26,824 bases of DNA from an uncultured Candidatus Saccharibacteria bacterium (GCA_938017675.1 CALIJB010000014.1:1-26824); one strand, 5' to 3'; shown: positions 7,777 to 14,986, counted from the first letter of the stretch. Program-made: numbers and translations. Notes: generated from the letters alone by a model not told the origin.

Positions 7777-8556
7777 ATGAGTTCAACAAAAAAGCATAAG
7801 TATAGCTCTAAGGCAAGCTCGCTGGCTTATGCATCGCTTAATATTTTGCTGGCGCTGGCGGTGTTTGGAACTATTTATGTAACTAATTCGCCAATTTTTG
7901 CTTTGCTGCTGGTGGCGCTTGGCAAATGGCGGATTTTGTCGGTAAGGCCGCGTTTTTGGGCGGCTAATGTTTTGTCTAATTTGGTGGATATTATAGTTGG
8001 CGTTAGTTTTGCGCTGTTAATTTGGCTGTCGGGCGGGTACATGATACTTCAGCTGGGGTTAACAGCGTTGCATATTGTCTGGCTGCTATTTATCAAGCAG
8101 CGCTCAAAATACACGTACGCGGTTATTCAGGCTGGTACTGCGCTGTTCTTGGGGCTAGTGACGCTGTCGTTGATAGCTTATTCATGGGATTCGTTTTATT
8201 TCGTAGCAGTTGTTTGGGTGATTGCTTATGCGTCAGCGCGGCATGTAGCTAGTCGCTACGAGGGAATCAGTACTAATCTTTACGCGATAGCAGCAGCAAC
8301 AGTGTGCGCTGAACTCGGCTGGATTTCGTATTATTGGATGATTGCTTATACTATTCCGGGTTTGGCTGCTATCAAGGTATCGCAGTTCGCTATATTTGCA
8401 GTATTGATGGGTTTCGTGGCTGAGCGGACAGCGCGCAGCTATCATAAACACGGCGAAGTTCGCTTGGCTGATATTGCAATGCCGATATTATTAACGGCAA
8501 TGACGATGGTTGTGGCGTATATCTTTGCGGTTTTGAGCGGCAGCGATGCTTTGTAG
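7777..8556 (+). CDS. Polytopic membrane protein of unknown function
   Basis: 259 residues, not assigned to any family I recognise. It begins with a short basic cytoplasmic stretch (MSSTKKHKYSSK) and then has about eight hydrophobic helices, for example residues about 15-35, 62-85, 88-107, 113-135, 138-154, 168-190, 196-211 and 232-255. Loops are short and partly basic (KQRSKYT, ERTARSYHKHGEVR); no catalytic motif is obvious. It has its own promoter 8 nt upstream and is followed by the htrA promoter, so it is probably monocistronic. Position between an LCP protein and an HtrA protease suggests an envelope role only weakly. Confidence 0.8.
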   Translation: MSSTKKHKYSSKASSLAYASLNILLALAVFGTIYVTNSPIFALLLVALGKWRILSVRPRFWAANVLSNLVDIIVGVSFALLIWLSGGYMILQLGLTALHIVWLLFIKQRSKYTYAVIQAGTALFLGLVTLSLIAYSWDSFYFVAVVWVIAYASARHVASRYEGISTNLYAIAAATVCAELGWISYYWMIAYTIPGLAAIKVSQFAIFAVLMGFVAERTARSYHKHGEVRLADIAMPILLTAMTMVVAYIFAVLSGSDAL

Positions 8557-8571
8557 GGTGTTAAGCGGATT

Positions 8572-8588
8572 TTTAAGGATTCTTTAAG
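8572..8588 (+). promoter_or_regulatory. TTTAAG-N5-TTTAAG direct repeat upstream of htrA
   Basis: Two perfect TTTAAG copies (8572-8577 and 8583-8588), 11 bp apart, i.e. one helical turn. A third degenerate copy GTTAAG lies at 8560-8565. The second copy overlaps the -35 region of the htrA promoter. The layout is that of an OmpR-family response-regulator site and matches the CiaR consensus known upstream of htrA in streptococci. Confidence 0.55.
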
Positions 8589-8613
8589 ACTGTATGCGCA
8601 TAGTAAGTATAAT
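8584..8613 (+). promoter_or_regulatory. htrA promoter
   Basis: TTAAGA (8584-8589), 18-bp spacer, TATAAT (8608-8613). The leader is about 30 nt and includes a strong Shine-Dalgarno GAGGAGG (8637-8643). Confidence 0.65.
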
Positions 8614-8649
8614 GGATATGATCAAATTATCGAATAGAGGAGGTTTCTG

Positions 8650-9849
8650 ATGAATGATAAGCAGGAAAATGCTACGCCGCGATCGTCAGACTCACAGCCG
8701 CTGCCGCTTCGGGTTGTTGCGTCTACTAAACCTTGCCAGAAGAAGACGGTTTGGTTAGCGATCTCTATCGTGATTGCGGCGATTATTTTGGCGGCTGGCG
8801 GCATAACTTGTACGCTACTAATGCGAGGAGGCCGCAATTCTCTGAATACTTTCGTTGACGGTAATCTGGCGGCTGATAGCAAGGAGGCTTCTGTTTCTGA
8901 TATTATTGATAAAGTTTCGCCAAGCGTGGTGTCGATAGTCACCAATACTAAGTCACAATCGCTATTTGGCGGTTCTCGCCAGGTGCAGGCGGCCGGTACG
9001 GGTATTATTATCAGTAAAGATGGCTTCGTTCTTACTAATAAGCATGTTGTAGAAGGCGCGCAGTCGGTTACGATTGTAGCCTCGGACGGGTCGACTTACG
9101 ACGCGGTATCGCTAGTTGGTACCGATCCGTTGAATGATTTGGCTTACTTAAAGATCAAAGACGTTAATAATTTAACACCAGCAGCACTAGGTGACTCGTC
9201 GACAGCCCGAGTCGGACAGAACGTTATTGCTATCGGTAATGCGCTAGGGCAGTATCAGAACACCGTCTCTAAAGGTATTATTTCTGGTAAGGGCCGGGCG
9301 GTCTCAGCGAGCGATAGCAGCGGTAACTCGCGGGAGTCTCTGACTGATATGCTGCAAACCGATACGGCTATTAATTCTGGCAATTCTGGCGGGCCGTTAA
9401 TTAACTACAGCGGGCAGGTTATCGGTGTTAATACAGCGGTAGCTTCGAATGCTGAAGGAATTGGCTTTTCGATCCCGATTAATGCAGCAAAAGGTACAAT
9501 CCAGCAAGTTTTGGCTGGCAAAGGTGTGCAGCGAGCGTATCTGGGCGTCAATTACACGGATATCACGCCGGAAATAGCCAAGCATTATAGTTTGCCATCA
9601 AAATATGGCGCGTACGTGACTGGCGGCCATAGCGAAGACGTTGGTGTTACCGCTAACAGCCCGGCCGCTAAAGCTGGTATTCAAGACAAGGATATCATTA
9701 CCAAGGTTAATGGTACTGAATTGGGTGCGCGAGGTAATTTATCAAGCGTTCTCGGGCAGTATCAGCCGGGCGATACTATTGATTTGACGGTGATGCGCAG
9801 CGGTAAAACGATGAATATCAAAGCGACGCTAGCGGCCTATCGAGAATAG
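8650..9849 (+). CDS. htrA: HtrA/DegP-like membrane-anchored serine protease
   Basis: 399 residues. Extracytoplasmic trypsin-like protease with one PDZ domain that degrades or refolds damaged exported proteins. Seen: an N-terminal cytoplasmic tail (1-33), one membrane anchor (about 34-58, WLAISIVIAAIILAAGG), a protease domain with His132 in LTNKHVVEG, Asp163 in DPLNDLAYLKI and Ser246 in NSGNSGGPLIN, and a PDZ domain from about 295 (YLGVNY, AAKAGIQDKDIITKVNG). ATG 8650 lies 6 nt after GAGGAGG. This is one of the few start-of-transcript genes here with a full leader and strong ribosome site. The upstream TTTAAG repeat suggests two-component control. It is convergent with prmC, with 5 bp between stop codons. 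Confidence 0.94.
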   Translation: MNDKQENATPRSSDSQPLPLRVVASTKPCQKKTVWLAISIVIAAIILAAGGITCTLLMRGGRNSLNTFVDGNLAADSKEASVSDIIDKVSPSVVSIVTNTKSQSLFGGSRQVQAAGTGIIISKDGFVLTNKHVVEGAQSVTIVASDGSTYDAVSLVGTDPLNDLAYLKIKDVNNLTPAALGDSSTARVGQNVIAIGNALGQYQNTVSKGIISGKGRAVSASDSSGNSRESLTDMLQTDTAINSGNSGGPLINYSGQVIGVNTAVASNAEGIGFSIPINAAKGTIQQVLAGKGVQRAYLGVNYTDITPEIAKHYSLPSKYGAYVTGGHSEDVGVTANSPAAKAGIQDKDIITKVNGTELGARGNLSSVLGQYQPGDTIDLTVMRSGKTMNIKATLAAYRE

Positions 9850-9854
9850 GCAAA

Positions 9855-10652
9855 TTATGCTTGCAGTACGACGATAAAGCCGCGTGTTAGCTTATGCTGC
9901 AGCTGGCGCGAACCAGCGTAGGCTATTATTGCGCCGTGCTGCCGCGGGTCGGCTTCTAAAAAAATTAGTGCGCCAGGATTTAAGTGTGCTGGTAGTTGGT
10001 CTATCAGTTGGTAGATTAGCGCCAAGCCCTCGTCTTTGGCGAAGAGCGCTAATGTTGGCTCATGATTAGTCTCGGGCGAGCGCTGCCACGAACGGTCGAC
10101 ATATGGTAAATTAGCGATAATTATATCGAATTTGCCAGGTACGGCGCGCAACAAATTACTTTTTATCAGAGCGACGTCGGCTTGAAATTTTTCAGCATTT
10201 TGATGGGCAACGCGTAAAGCTGGTTGGCTAATATCAGATAAAATTACGTTAAGTTTCGGGATCTCTAATTTTGCGGTGATGCCCAAGCAGCCGCTACCGG
10301 TGCCGATATCTAGCAGCTTGCCAGAAACACCAAGTTCTTTTAGCAGTTCTATGATGGCTTCTGACTCTGGACGAGGTACTAAAACTTGCGGCGACACTGT
10401 AAATCTTCGGCCGTAAAAATCGCGGTAACCTAAAATATAAGCAAGCGGTACGCGTTCTAATCGTAGACGCAGCCGAGCATTAGCAATATCAACACGCCGC
10501 GGGTCGATGTCGTTTTCGGGATGAGCGTGTAGGTAGGTGCGATTTTTCCGCAGCGTATTAGCCAAGATAAGTTCTGCATCCAACCTGGCAGAATCGACGC
10601 CAATTTCTCGTAATTGTTTGATTGCGTGATCAAGCCATGCCGATATATTCAT
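9855..10652 (-). CDS. prmC: Peptide chain release factor N5-glutamine methyltransferase
   Basis: 265 residues. Methylates the Gln of the GGQ motif in release factors using S-adenosylmethionine. Seen: an N-terminal helical domain with DAELILANTL; SAM motif I as KLLDIGTGSGCLGI; and the glutamine-binding motif as IIANLPYVDRS. The usual NPPY reads NLPY, a departure at the first proline. ATG 10652 lies 6 nt after a -10 box. It lies downstream of prfA, its substrate's gene, on the same strand, but has a promoter of its own in the 72-bp gap. Read-through from prfA is also possible because no terminator was seen between them. Confidence 0.9.
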   Translation of the reverse strand: MNISAWLDHAIKQLREIGVDSARLDAELILANTLRKNRTYLHAHPENDIDPRRVDIANARLRLRLERVPLAYILGYRDFYGRRFTVSPQVLVPRPESEAIIELLKELGVSGKLLDIGTGSGCLGITAKLEIPKLNVILSDISQPALRVAHQNAEKFQADVALIKSNLLRAVPGKFDIIIANLPYVDRSWQRSPETNHEPTLALFAKDEGLALIYQLIDQLPAHLNPGALIFLEADPRQHGAIIAYAGSRQLQHKLTRGFIVVLQA

Positions 10653-10658
10653 ACGAAT

Positions 10659-10687
10659 AGTATAAAATGCAAGTTTGTGGCGGTCAA
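10659..10687 (-). promoter_or_regulatory. prmC promoter (leaderless)
   Basis: Minus strand: TTGACC (10687-10682), 17-bp spacer, TATACT (10664-10659), then 6 nt to ATG 10652. A near-consensus promoter with no room for a ribosome site. Confidence 0.8.
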
Positions 10688-10724
10688 ACGAACTTAATGC
10701 GCTCAGGGGCGAGGCGGCGATAGG

Positions 10725-11798
10725 TTATTGCTGGTCGGCGTTTTGCGCTTTTAACTCTCGTTCGTAGGCTTGCAGCTGTTCAATCAAATCGTTGATGTCT
10801 CCGTTCATGGCGGCAGGGATATTGCTGCGGCTATAACGGATACGGTGGTCGGTGATGCGGTCTTGCGGGAAGTTATAGGTGCGAATCTTCTCTGAGCGGT
10901 CGCCAGTGCCGACTAGCGAACGCCGTTCAGCGCTTAATTTGGCGTTTTCTTCGTCAATTTTCATCTGCAGCAGCCGCGAACGCAGCACGCTCATGGCTTT
11001 TTCGCGGTTTTTGATTTGCGACTTCTCGTCTTGGTTGGTAACCATGATGCCAGTTGGCAGGTGAGTAATGCGTACTGCCGAGTCGGTGGTGTTGACGCTC
11101 TGGCCGCCATGGCCGCTGGAGCGGTAAATATCGACGCGCAGGTCGTTCGGGTTGATTTCAACATCAGTTTCTTCGGCTTCGGGTAAGACGGCGACAGTGG
11201 CAGTGCTGGTATGAATACGGCCTTGACTTTCAGTGACTGGGACGCGTTGGACGCGGTGGACGCCGCCTTCAAATTTCAATTTAGCGTATGGCGCGTCGCC
11301 CTTAACCATGAAAATGACTTCTTTGTAGCCGCCGGAATCGTTAGCAGATTCGCTGATAAGCTCGGTTTTATAGCCGTTGGCTTCGCACCAGCGCAAGTAC
11401 ATGCGGTATAGCTCCGCTGCAAACAGCGAGGCTTCGTCGCCGCCAGCGCCAGCGCGGATCTCGATGATGATGTTTTTCTCGTCGTTCGGGTCTTTGGGTG
11501 TTAGTAATATGAATAACTTATCGTCGAGTTCGGTGATTTTAGCTTCGTCCTCGGGAATCTCTGCTTTGGCTAGTTCGGCTAATTCATCGTTGCCCTGGGC
11601 TAAGTTTTTTGCCTCCGCTAGCTGTTTCTCGATAGTATTGCGTTCGCTAGCGGTAGCGATAATGGTTTCTAGTTCGGCGAAACGTTTGTTGTTGGCAGTA
11701 AAATCTGGCGAGTTGTAAGCGTCGGGACTTGCTAAAAAATCGCCGAGGCGAGCGCGTTCGGCTTTCAAGGCGTCTAAATCGAGAGAAATTCTTGCCAT
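10725..11798 (-). CDS. prfA: Peptide chain release factor 1
   Basis: 357 residues, the usual RF1 length. It recognises UAA and UAG in the ribosomal A site and triggers peptide release. Seen: the GGQ motif at residues 231-233 within SSGHGGQSVNTTDSA, and the codon-reading tripeptide PVT (187-189) in HRVQRVPVTESQGRIHTS, which is the RF1 PxT type and not the RF2 SPF type. The N-terminal coiled-coil domain spans about 1-100. ATG 11798 is 10 nt after a TATAAT. The gene is divergent from the 11857 gene and upstream of prmC. Confidence 0.96.
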   Translation of the reverse strand: MARISLDLDALKAERARLGDFLASPDAYNSPDFTANNKRFAELETIIATASERNTIEKQLAEAKNLAQGNDELAELAKAEIPEDEAKITELDDKLFILLTPKDPNDEKNIIIEIRAGAGGDEASLFAAELYRMYLRWCEANGYKTELISESANDSGGYKEVIFMVKGDAPYAKLKFEGGVHRVQRVPVTESQGRIHTSTATVAVLPEAEETDVEINPNDLRVDIYRSSGHGGQSVNTTDSAVRITHLPTGIMVTNQDEKSQIKNREKAMSVLRSRLLQMKIDEENAKLSAERRSLVGTGDRSEKIRTYNFPQDRITDHRIRYSRSNIPAAMNGDINDLIEQLQAYERELKAQNADQQ

Positions 11799-11808
11799 AA
11801 CTTATAAA

Positions 11809-11817
11809 ATTATAGCA
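11809..11817 (-). promoter_or_regulatory. prfA extended -10 promoter
   Basis: Minus strand TGcTATAAT (11817-11809), then 10 nt to ATG 11798. No good -35 at 17 bp. It is back-to-back with the promoter of the 11857 gene. Confidence 0.65.
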
Positions 11818-11821
11818 TATA

Positions 11822-11850
11822 TTGACGAAATAAGCGTTTTAATGTATAAT
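11822..11850 (+). promoter_or_regulatory. Promoter of the 11857 gene (leaderless)
   Basis: TTGACG (11822-11827), 17-bp spacer, TATAAT (11845-11850), then 6 nt to ATG 11857. An in-frame ATG at 11842 overlaps the -10 box and cannot be transcribed from this promoter. Confidence 0.8.
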
Positions 11851-11856
11851 AGAAAG

Positions 11857-12570
11857 ATGAGTAGGTCGATTGATAACCCGTCGGAGCCTGCTGCGAGCGA
11901 GTTGTTATGCGCAACTTTGTTGCCAGTAGCTGCTCCTGTTAAAACTTACAAAATACCGGAAGGTCTGCCGCCGCCGCTAAAGTCATGGCAAGTTGTGGAT
12001 GTTGGCAGGGGACACATTAGGGCTAAAGGTGAGGTAGATAGGCTAGATGTAACGGTATTTTTGGCGGATGATAATAGACTAACTAATTGCCAACATCCAG
12101 CCCTGGAGAGTTATTTAAGAAAAATGGTCCTCGGAGAAGGTGATGGGAACGAAGAAGGGCAAGGTGATATAGATTTTGTACGATCGCTATATTACGGTGC
12201 AGTTGCCCGCGATATGGGGTTAACCATACCAGATGTGAGTAGTATGACAGCTGATAGTAAAAGATTGTTGAAATCGGCTGGTTTTTCTGAGGTGCTAGCT
12301 TCGGGATCGCTTGCAAATGTAGGACTAGTACTGTCTGGAGGCGATGAATTGAGTGATCCTGCTGATATTGAAAGACGAGCGCGTGGAATAGGTTTATACA
12401 CTAAAGAGACCATAGTTTTTCCCGGATCAGGCGAGGATTCTAAAGATAATCAGTTTATTGTGCTAACTGACGCCGCTGGGAATCGAATTATCATGCCGTA
12501 TAGTGGAATTAGGGAGCGTATTCTGATAGACGCATTTGGGTATGAGGAAGCTGGCGGGCAAGAAAAATAA
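11857..12570 (+). CDS. Acidic protein of unknown function
   Basis: 237 residues, no family recognised. A Pro/Ala-rich N-terminus (about 1-45) is followed by what looks like a globular region beginning SWQVVDVGRGHIRAKGEVDR, with an acidic loop (GEGDGNEEGQGDID) and a C-terminal stretch resembling a small beta fold (NQFIVLTDAAGNRIIMPYSG). There is no signal peptide or membrane helix, so it is likely cytoplasmic. The start ATG 11857 is set by the promoter: the in-frame ATG at 11842 lies inside the -10. Codon use includes more AGG/AGA and GGA than neighbouring genes, which may hint at a different history or low expression. It is convergent with rpmE through a shared hairpin. Confidence 0.75.
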   Translation: MSRSIDNPSEPAASELLCATLLPVAAPVKTYKIPEGLPPPLKSWQVVDVGRGHIRAKGEVDRLDVTVFLADDNRLTNCQHPALESYLRKMVLGEGDGNEEGQGDIDFVRSLYYGAVARDMGLTIPDVSSMTADSKRLLKSAGFSEVLASGSLANVGLVLSGGDELSDPADIERRARGIGLYTKETIVFPGSGEDSKDNQFIVLTDAAGNRIIMPYSGIRERILIDAFGYEEAGGQEK

Positions 12571-12600
12571 AATACCGCCGACAGATATCAGCGATATTTT
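12569..12600 (-). terminator. Terminator between convergent 11857 gene and rpmE
   Basis: Inverted repeat AAAATACCGC (12569-12578) and GCGATATTTT (12591-12600), nine pairs with one mismatch. The minus-strand exit is T-rich (ATTTTATTTTTC), so it suits rpmE best; it overlaps the stop codon of the plus-strand gene. Confidence 0.55.
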
Positions 12601-12619
12601 ATTATGTGACTGATGGCGT

Positions 12620-13024
12620 CTAGTTTTTCTTGTCGACCTGTTTCTTGGCCTTTTTGGAGGTTTTGGCTGGTTTGGCGTTGTTGTCGCTGGTTTTGTCATC
12701 GGCAACTTGCTGAGCTTTGGCGGCAGCGGCGGCGTTAGCCTTTTTTGCTTTGTTGACGAGAGCCTCGCGACGGGCTTTAGCGGCAGCCTGGCGGGCCTTG
12801 AAGCGGTCAACGCGGCCTTCGGTGTCGATAATCTTTTCTTCGCCAGTGAAGAATGGATGCGATTTACTCGAAATGTGGACTTTGACTAACGGGTAAGTCT
12901 GGCCGTCTTTCCACTTGATTGTTTCGGTAGATTGCGCTGTTGAGCGAGTCAAGAACGCGAAGCCTGCTTGTTCGTCGCTAAATACGACCAGGCGATAGTC
13001 CTGTGGGTGAATACTGCTTTTCAT
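12620..13024 (-). CDS. rpmE: 50S ribosomal protein bL31 (type B-like) with long basic tail
   Basis: 134 residues; bL31 is normally about 65-90. Residues 1-70 match the zinc-free B-type: MKSSIHPQDYRLVVFSD, SHPFFTGEEKIIDTEGRVDRF; the CxxC pairs of the zinc type are absent. Residues about 73-134 form an added Ala/Lys-rich tail (for example KAKKANAAAAAKAQQ and KTSKKAKKQVDKKN), probably disordered and RNA-binding. bL31 sits at the subunit interface near the central protuberance. ATG 13024 follows a TAAAAT -10 by 9 nt. The promoter -35 overlaps the stop codon of the upstream iron permease-like gene. Confidence 0.92.
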   Translation of the reverse strand: MKSSIHPQDYRLVVFSDEQAGFAFLTRSTAQSTETIKWKDGQTYPLVKVHISSKSHPFFTGEEKIIDTEGRVDRFKARQAAAKARREALVNKAKKANAAAAAKAQQVADDKTSDNNAKPAKTSKKAKKQVDKKN

Positions 13025-13033
13025 AACTGTAGT

Positions 13034-13062
13034 ATTTTAACAAAAATCTATCTGTCTGTCAA
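13034..13062 (-). promoter_or_regulatory. rpmE promoter (leaderless)
   Basis: Minus strand: consensus TTGACA (13062-13057), 17-bp spacer ending in TGt, TAAAAT (13039-13034), then 9 nt to ATG 13024. The -35 overlaps the TGA of the upstream gene (13061-13059). Confidence 0.8.
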
Positions 13063-13505
13063 AAATGAGTTTTGCGGCGCTTTTCGTTGCTACGGCGTTC
13101 CTTTTCGCTGCTGATTTTGTCGTGAAGTTTACGTAGCGCGCGCTGCGAAGCTGGCAGCTGGGTGATGGCGCGAATTTCTTCCTCGATGTCCGCTAAATCT
13201 TCGTCGCTGAAGTCTTCTAATCCAACATAACGCATGCGGGCGCCCTTGGTGGAGCGGATTAGTTCATCAAGCTTAAGCTGAATAGCACGACTATCGCGGT
13301 TTTGGGTATTTTGGATCAAGAACACCATCAAAAAAGTGACAATCGTCGTACCAGTGTTGATAACTAACTGCCAGGTGTCAGAGAAGTTGAAAATTGGCCC
13401 GGTGATAAACCAAACAGCTATTGAAGCGGCCGCTAGGATAAATACGCCAGCCGACCCAGCCAGCGTTGAGGCGCGCGACGAAATCTTGCGAAAACGCTCT
13501 TTCAT
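13059..13505 (-). CDS. Low-affinity iron permease-like membrane protein
   Basis: 148 residues from the chosen start. It resembles the low-affinity iron permease family (PF04120, from memory): two hydrophobic segments, about residues 16-37 (AGVFILAAASIAVWFITGP) and 46-64 (VINTGTTIVTFLMVFLIQ), followed by the family's IQNTQNRDSRAIQLKLDELI and a charged cytoplasmic tail ending in a basic KRRKTHF. The actual function of this family in prokaryotes is poorly established. The frame opens at a TTG (13541), but that TTG is the -35 box (TTGCTA); ATG 13505 lies 7 nt after the -10 and matches the expected family start (KERFRKISSRAS). It is divergent from rpsB. Confidence 0.8.
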   Translation of the reverse strand: MKERFRKISSRASTLAGSAGVFILAAASIAVWFITGPIFNFSDTWQLVINTGTTIVTFLMVFLIQNTQNRDSRAIQLKLDELIRSTKGARMRYVGLEDFSDEDLADIEEEIRAITQLPASQRALRKLHDKISSEKERRSNEKRRKTHF

Positions 13506-13512
13506 AATCATA

Positions 13513-13541
13513 AGTATAACAGAAATAAGCAGTAGTAGCAA
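13513..13541 (-). promoter_or_regulatory. Promoter of iron permease-like gene (leaderless)
   Basis: Minus strand: TTGCTA (13541-13536), 17-bp spacer ending in TGt, TATACT (13518-13513), then 7 nt to ATG 13505. Confidence 0.75.
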
Positions 13542-13565
13542 AGTCAGCCTAATGCAAATTGTAAC

Positions 13566-13594
13566 TTTACAATAACCTTATTTAGTGTTACACT
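13566..13594 (+). promoter_or_regulatory. rpsB-tsf promoter
   Basis: TTTACA (13566-13571), 17-bp spacer, TACACT (13589-13594) with extended TG at 13586-13587. The expected start near 13601 leaves a leader of about 67 nt, the longest in the window. The sequence ATTTAGTGTTAC is shared with the promoter at 2321-2332. Confidence 0.65.
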
Positions 13595-13620
13595 GTTATG
13601 GTAATAGATTTAACGACACA

Positions 13621-13660
13621 GCCCGTTGCAGCTCCAAAAGCAGCGGGCGAGGAAAAGGAG
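13621..13660 (+). promoter_or_regulatory. Hairpin in the rpsB leader
   Basis: GCCCGTTGC (13621-13629) pairs with GCAGCGGGC (13640-13648), nine pairs including one G-U, with a 10-nt loop. It ends 4 nt before the purine-rich Shine-Dalgarno AAAAGGAG (13653-13660). The position suits ribosomal-protein autoregulation by uS2, as known for rpsB leaders in other bacteria, but the structure itself is only predicted by eye. Confidence 0.5.
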
Positions 13661-13667
13661 TAAATTG

Positions 13668-14369
13668 ATGTCTGTAGAAGTAGACATGAAAGCTTTGTTT
13701 GAAGCTGGTGTTCATTTTGGGCACAAAGCTAGCCGCTGGCACCCGAAGATGGCGCCGTATATTCACTCAAAACGCCAGGATAGCCATATTATTGATTTAG
13801 CGAAGACAGTTGAGGCGCTAGACAAAGCTTTACCGTTTATTACCAAGACGGTCGCGAGCGGCAAAAAAGTTTTGTTTGTTGGTACCAAAAAGCAGGCCAA
13901 AGATATCGTCAAAGCGGCTGCCGAGTCGGCTGGCCAGCCGTTTGTGGTGAATCGCTGGATTGGCGGTATGCTAACCAATGTCACCACTACCAATGCACAA
14001 ATCAAGAAACTGCGCGACCTCGAGCGCCGCATGGACAACGGCGATCTCGAGAAGCGCTACAATAAGCTAGAAGTTCAGCGCTACCAAGAAGAAATCGATA
14101 GTTTGAACTTCAAATACGGCGGTATCAAAGAATTGAATGGTAAGCCTGGCGCTTTAATCGTGCTCGATATGCTGGTTGATAAAAATGCTATTGCTGAAGC
14201 AGAAAACCTCGGTATCCCAGTAGTGGCGATCGCTGATACTAATGCCGACCCGAGCAAAGTTGAATATCCAATACCAGGCAACGACGACGCGATCAAAGGT
14301 TTGCAATTGTTGCTAGACTACTTTGTAGCAGCAGTGAACGAAGGCAAGACTAAAAAAGAGGAGAAATAG
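13668..14369 (+). CDS. rpsB: 30S ribosomal protein uS2
   Basis: 233 residues, the normal uS2 length. Binds 16S rRNA at the head-body junction and helps recruit bS1 where present. Seen: MKALFEAGVHFGHKASRWHP near the start, FVVNRWIGGMLTNVTT, and the C-terminal GIPVVAIADTNADPSKVEYP and PGNDDAIKG. ATG 13668 is chosen because it lies 7 nt after AAAAGGAG; the upstream in-frame ATG at 13626 falls within the leader hairpin. It is followed at 1 nt by tsf, the classic rpsB-tsf pair. Confidence 0.97.
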   Translation: MSVEVDMKALFEAGVHFGHKASRWHPKMAPYIHSKRQDSHIIDLAKTVEALDKALPFITKTVASGKKVLFVGTKKQAKDIVKAAAESAGQPFVVNRWIGGMLTNVTTTNAQIKKLRDLERRMDNGDLEKRYNKLEVQRYQEEIDSLNFKYGGIKELNGKPGALIVLDMLVDKNAIAEAENLGIPVVAIADTNADPSKVEYPIPGNDDAIKGLQLLLDYFVAAVNEGKTKKEEK

Positions 14370-14370
14370 G

Positions 14371-14964
14371 ATGGGCGTATCAATTGAAGACATTAAAAAG
14401 CTGAAAGAATTAAGCGGCATTGGCCTGACCGATGCCAAAAAAGCGCTAGTTGAAGCCGAGGGCGACTTCGATAAAGCTCTCGAGGCACTGCGTAAGAAAG
14501 GCCTGACCAAGGCCGAGAAAAAAGGCGACCGCGAGACGCGCGAAGGTCTGATCGAGAGCTACGTACACTCGGGCCGTATTGGCGTGATTGTCGAGGTTAA
14601 CTGCGAAACTGATTTTGTGGCGCGCTTGCCAGAATTCAAGGAGTTTGCGCACCAAATTGCTATGCAGATCGCAGCGATGGCACCGAAATATGCAACGGTC
14701 GAGGATATTCCGAGCGACGTTTACGAAGCGAAAAAGCAGGAGTTTTTGGCAAGCGACAGTTTACAAGATAAGCCAGAGAATATGCGCGAGCAAATTGTCG
14801 AAGGACAACTCAACAAGTATTTTGCCGAACAAGTCCTGTCCGAGCAGGCTTTCGTACTTGACGACAGCAAAACCGTCGGCGAGCTGATCAAAGAGCAAGT
14901 AGCGCTGCGCGGCGAGAATGTGCGCGTTAGCCAATTCAAGCGTATCGAGCTTGGCGGCGAATAA
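14371..14964 (+). CDS. tsf: Elongation factor Ts
   Basis: 197 residues, a short bacterial EF-Ts. Nucleotide-exchange factor for EF-Tu. Seen: the N-terminal UBA-like domain with LSGIGLTDAKKALVEAEGD, and the core with IVEVNCETDFVAR. The end has NVRVSQFKRIELGGE rather than a second long core subdomain, consistent with its length. ATG 14371 is 1 nt after the rpsB stop; its GAGGAG ribosome site lies inside rpsB. A hairpin terminator follows. Confidence 0.95.
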   Translation: MGVSIEDIKKLKELSGIGLTDAKKALVEAEGDFDKALEALRKKGLTKAEKKGDRETREGLIESYVHSGRIGVIVEVNCETDFVARLPEFKEFAHQIAMQIAAMAPKYATVEDIPSDVYEAKKQEFLASDSLQDKPENMREQIVEGQLNKYFAEQVLSEQAFVLDDSKTVGELIKEQVALRGENVRVSQFKRIELGGE

Positions 14965-14986
14965 GCCTACGTCTTATACAACCAAT

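Noticed and set aside
11377..11718. 113-codon plus-strand frame opposite prfA
   Set aside because: Ser/Ala-rich shadow of the prfA coiled-coil region; no initiation signals.
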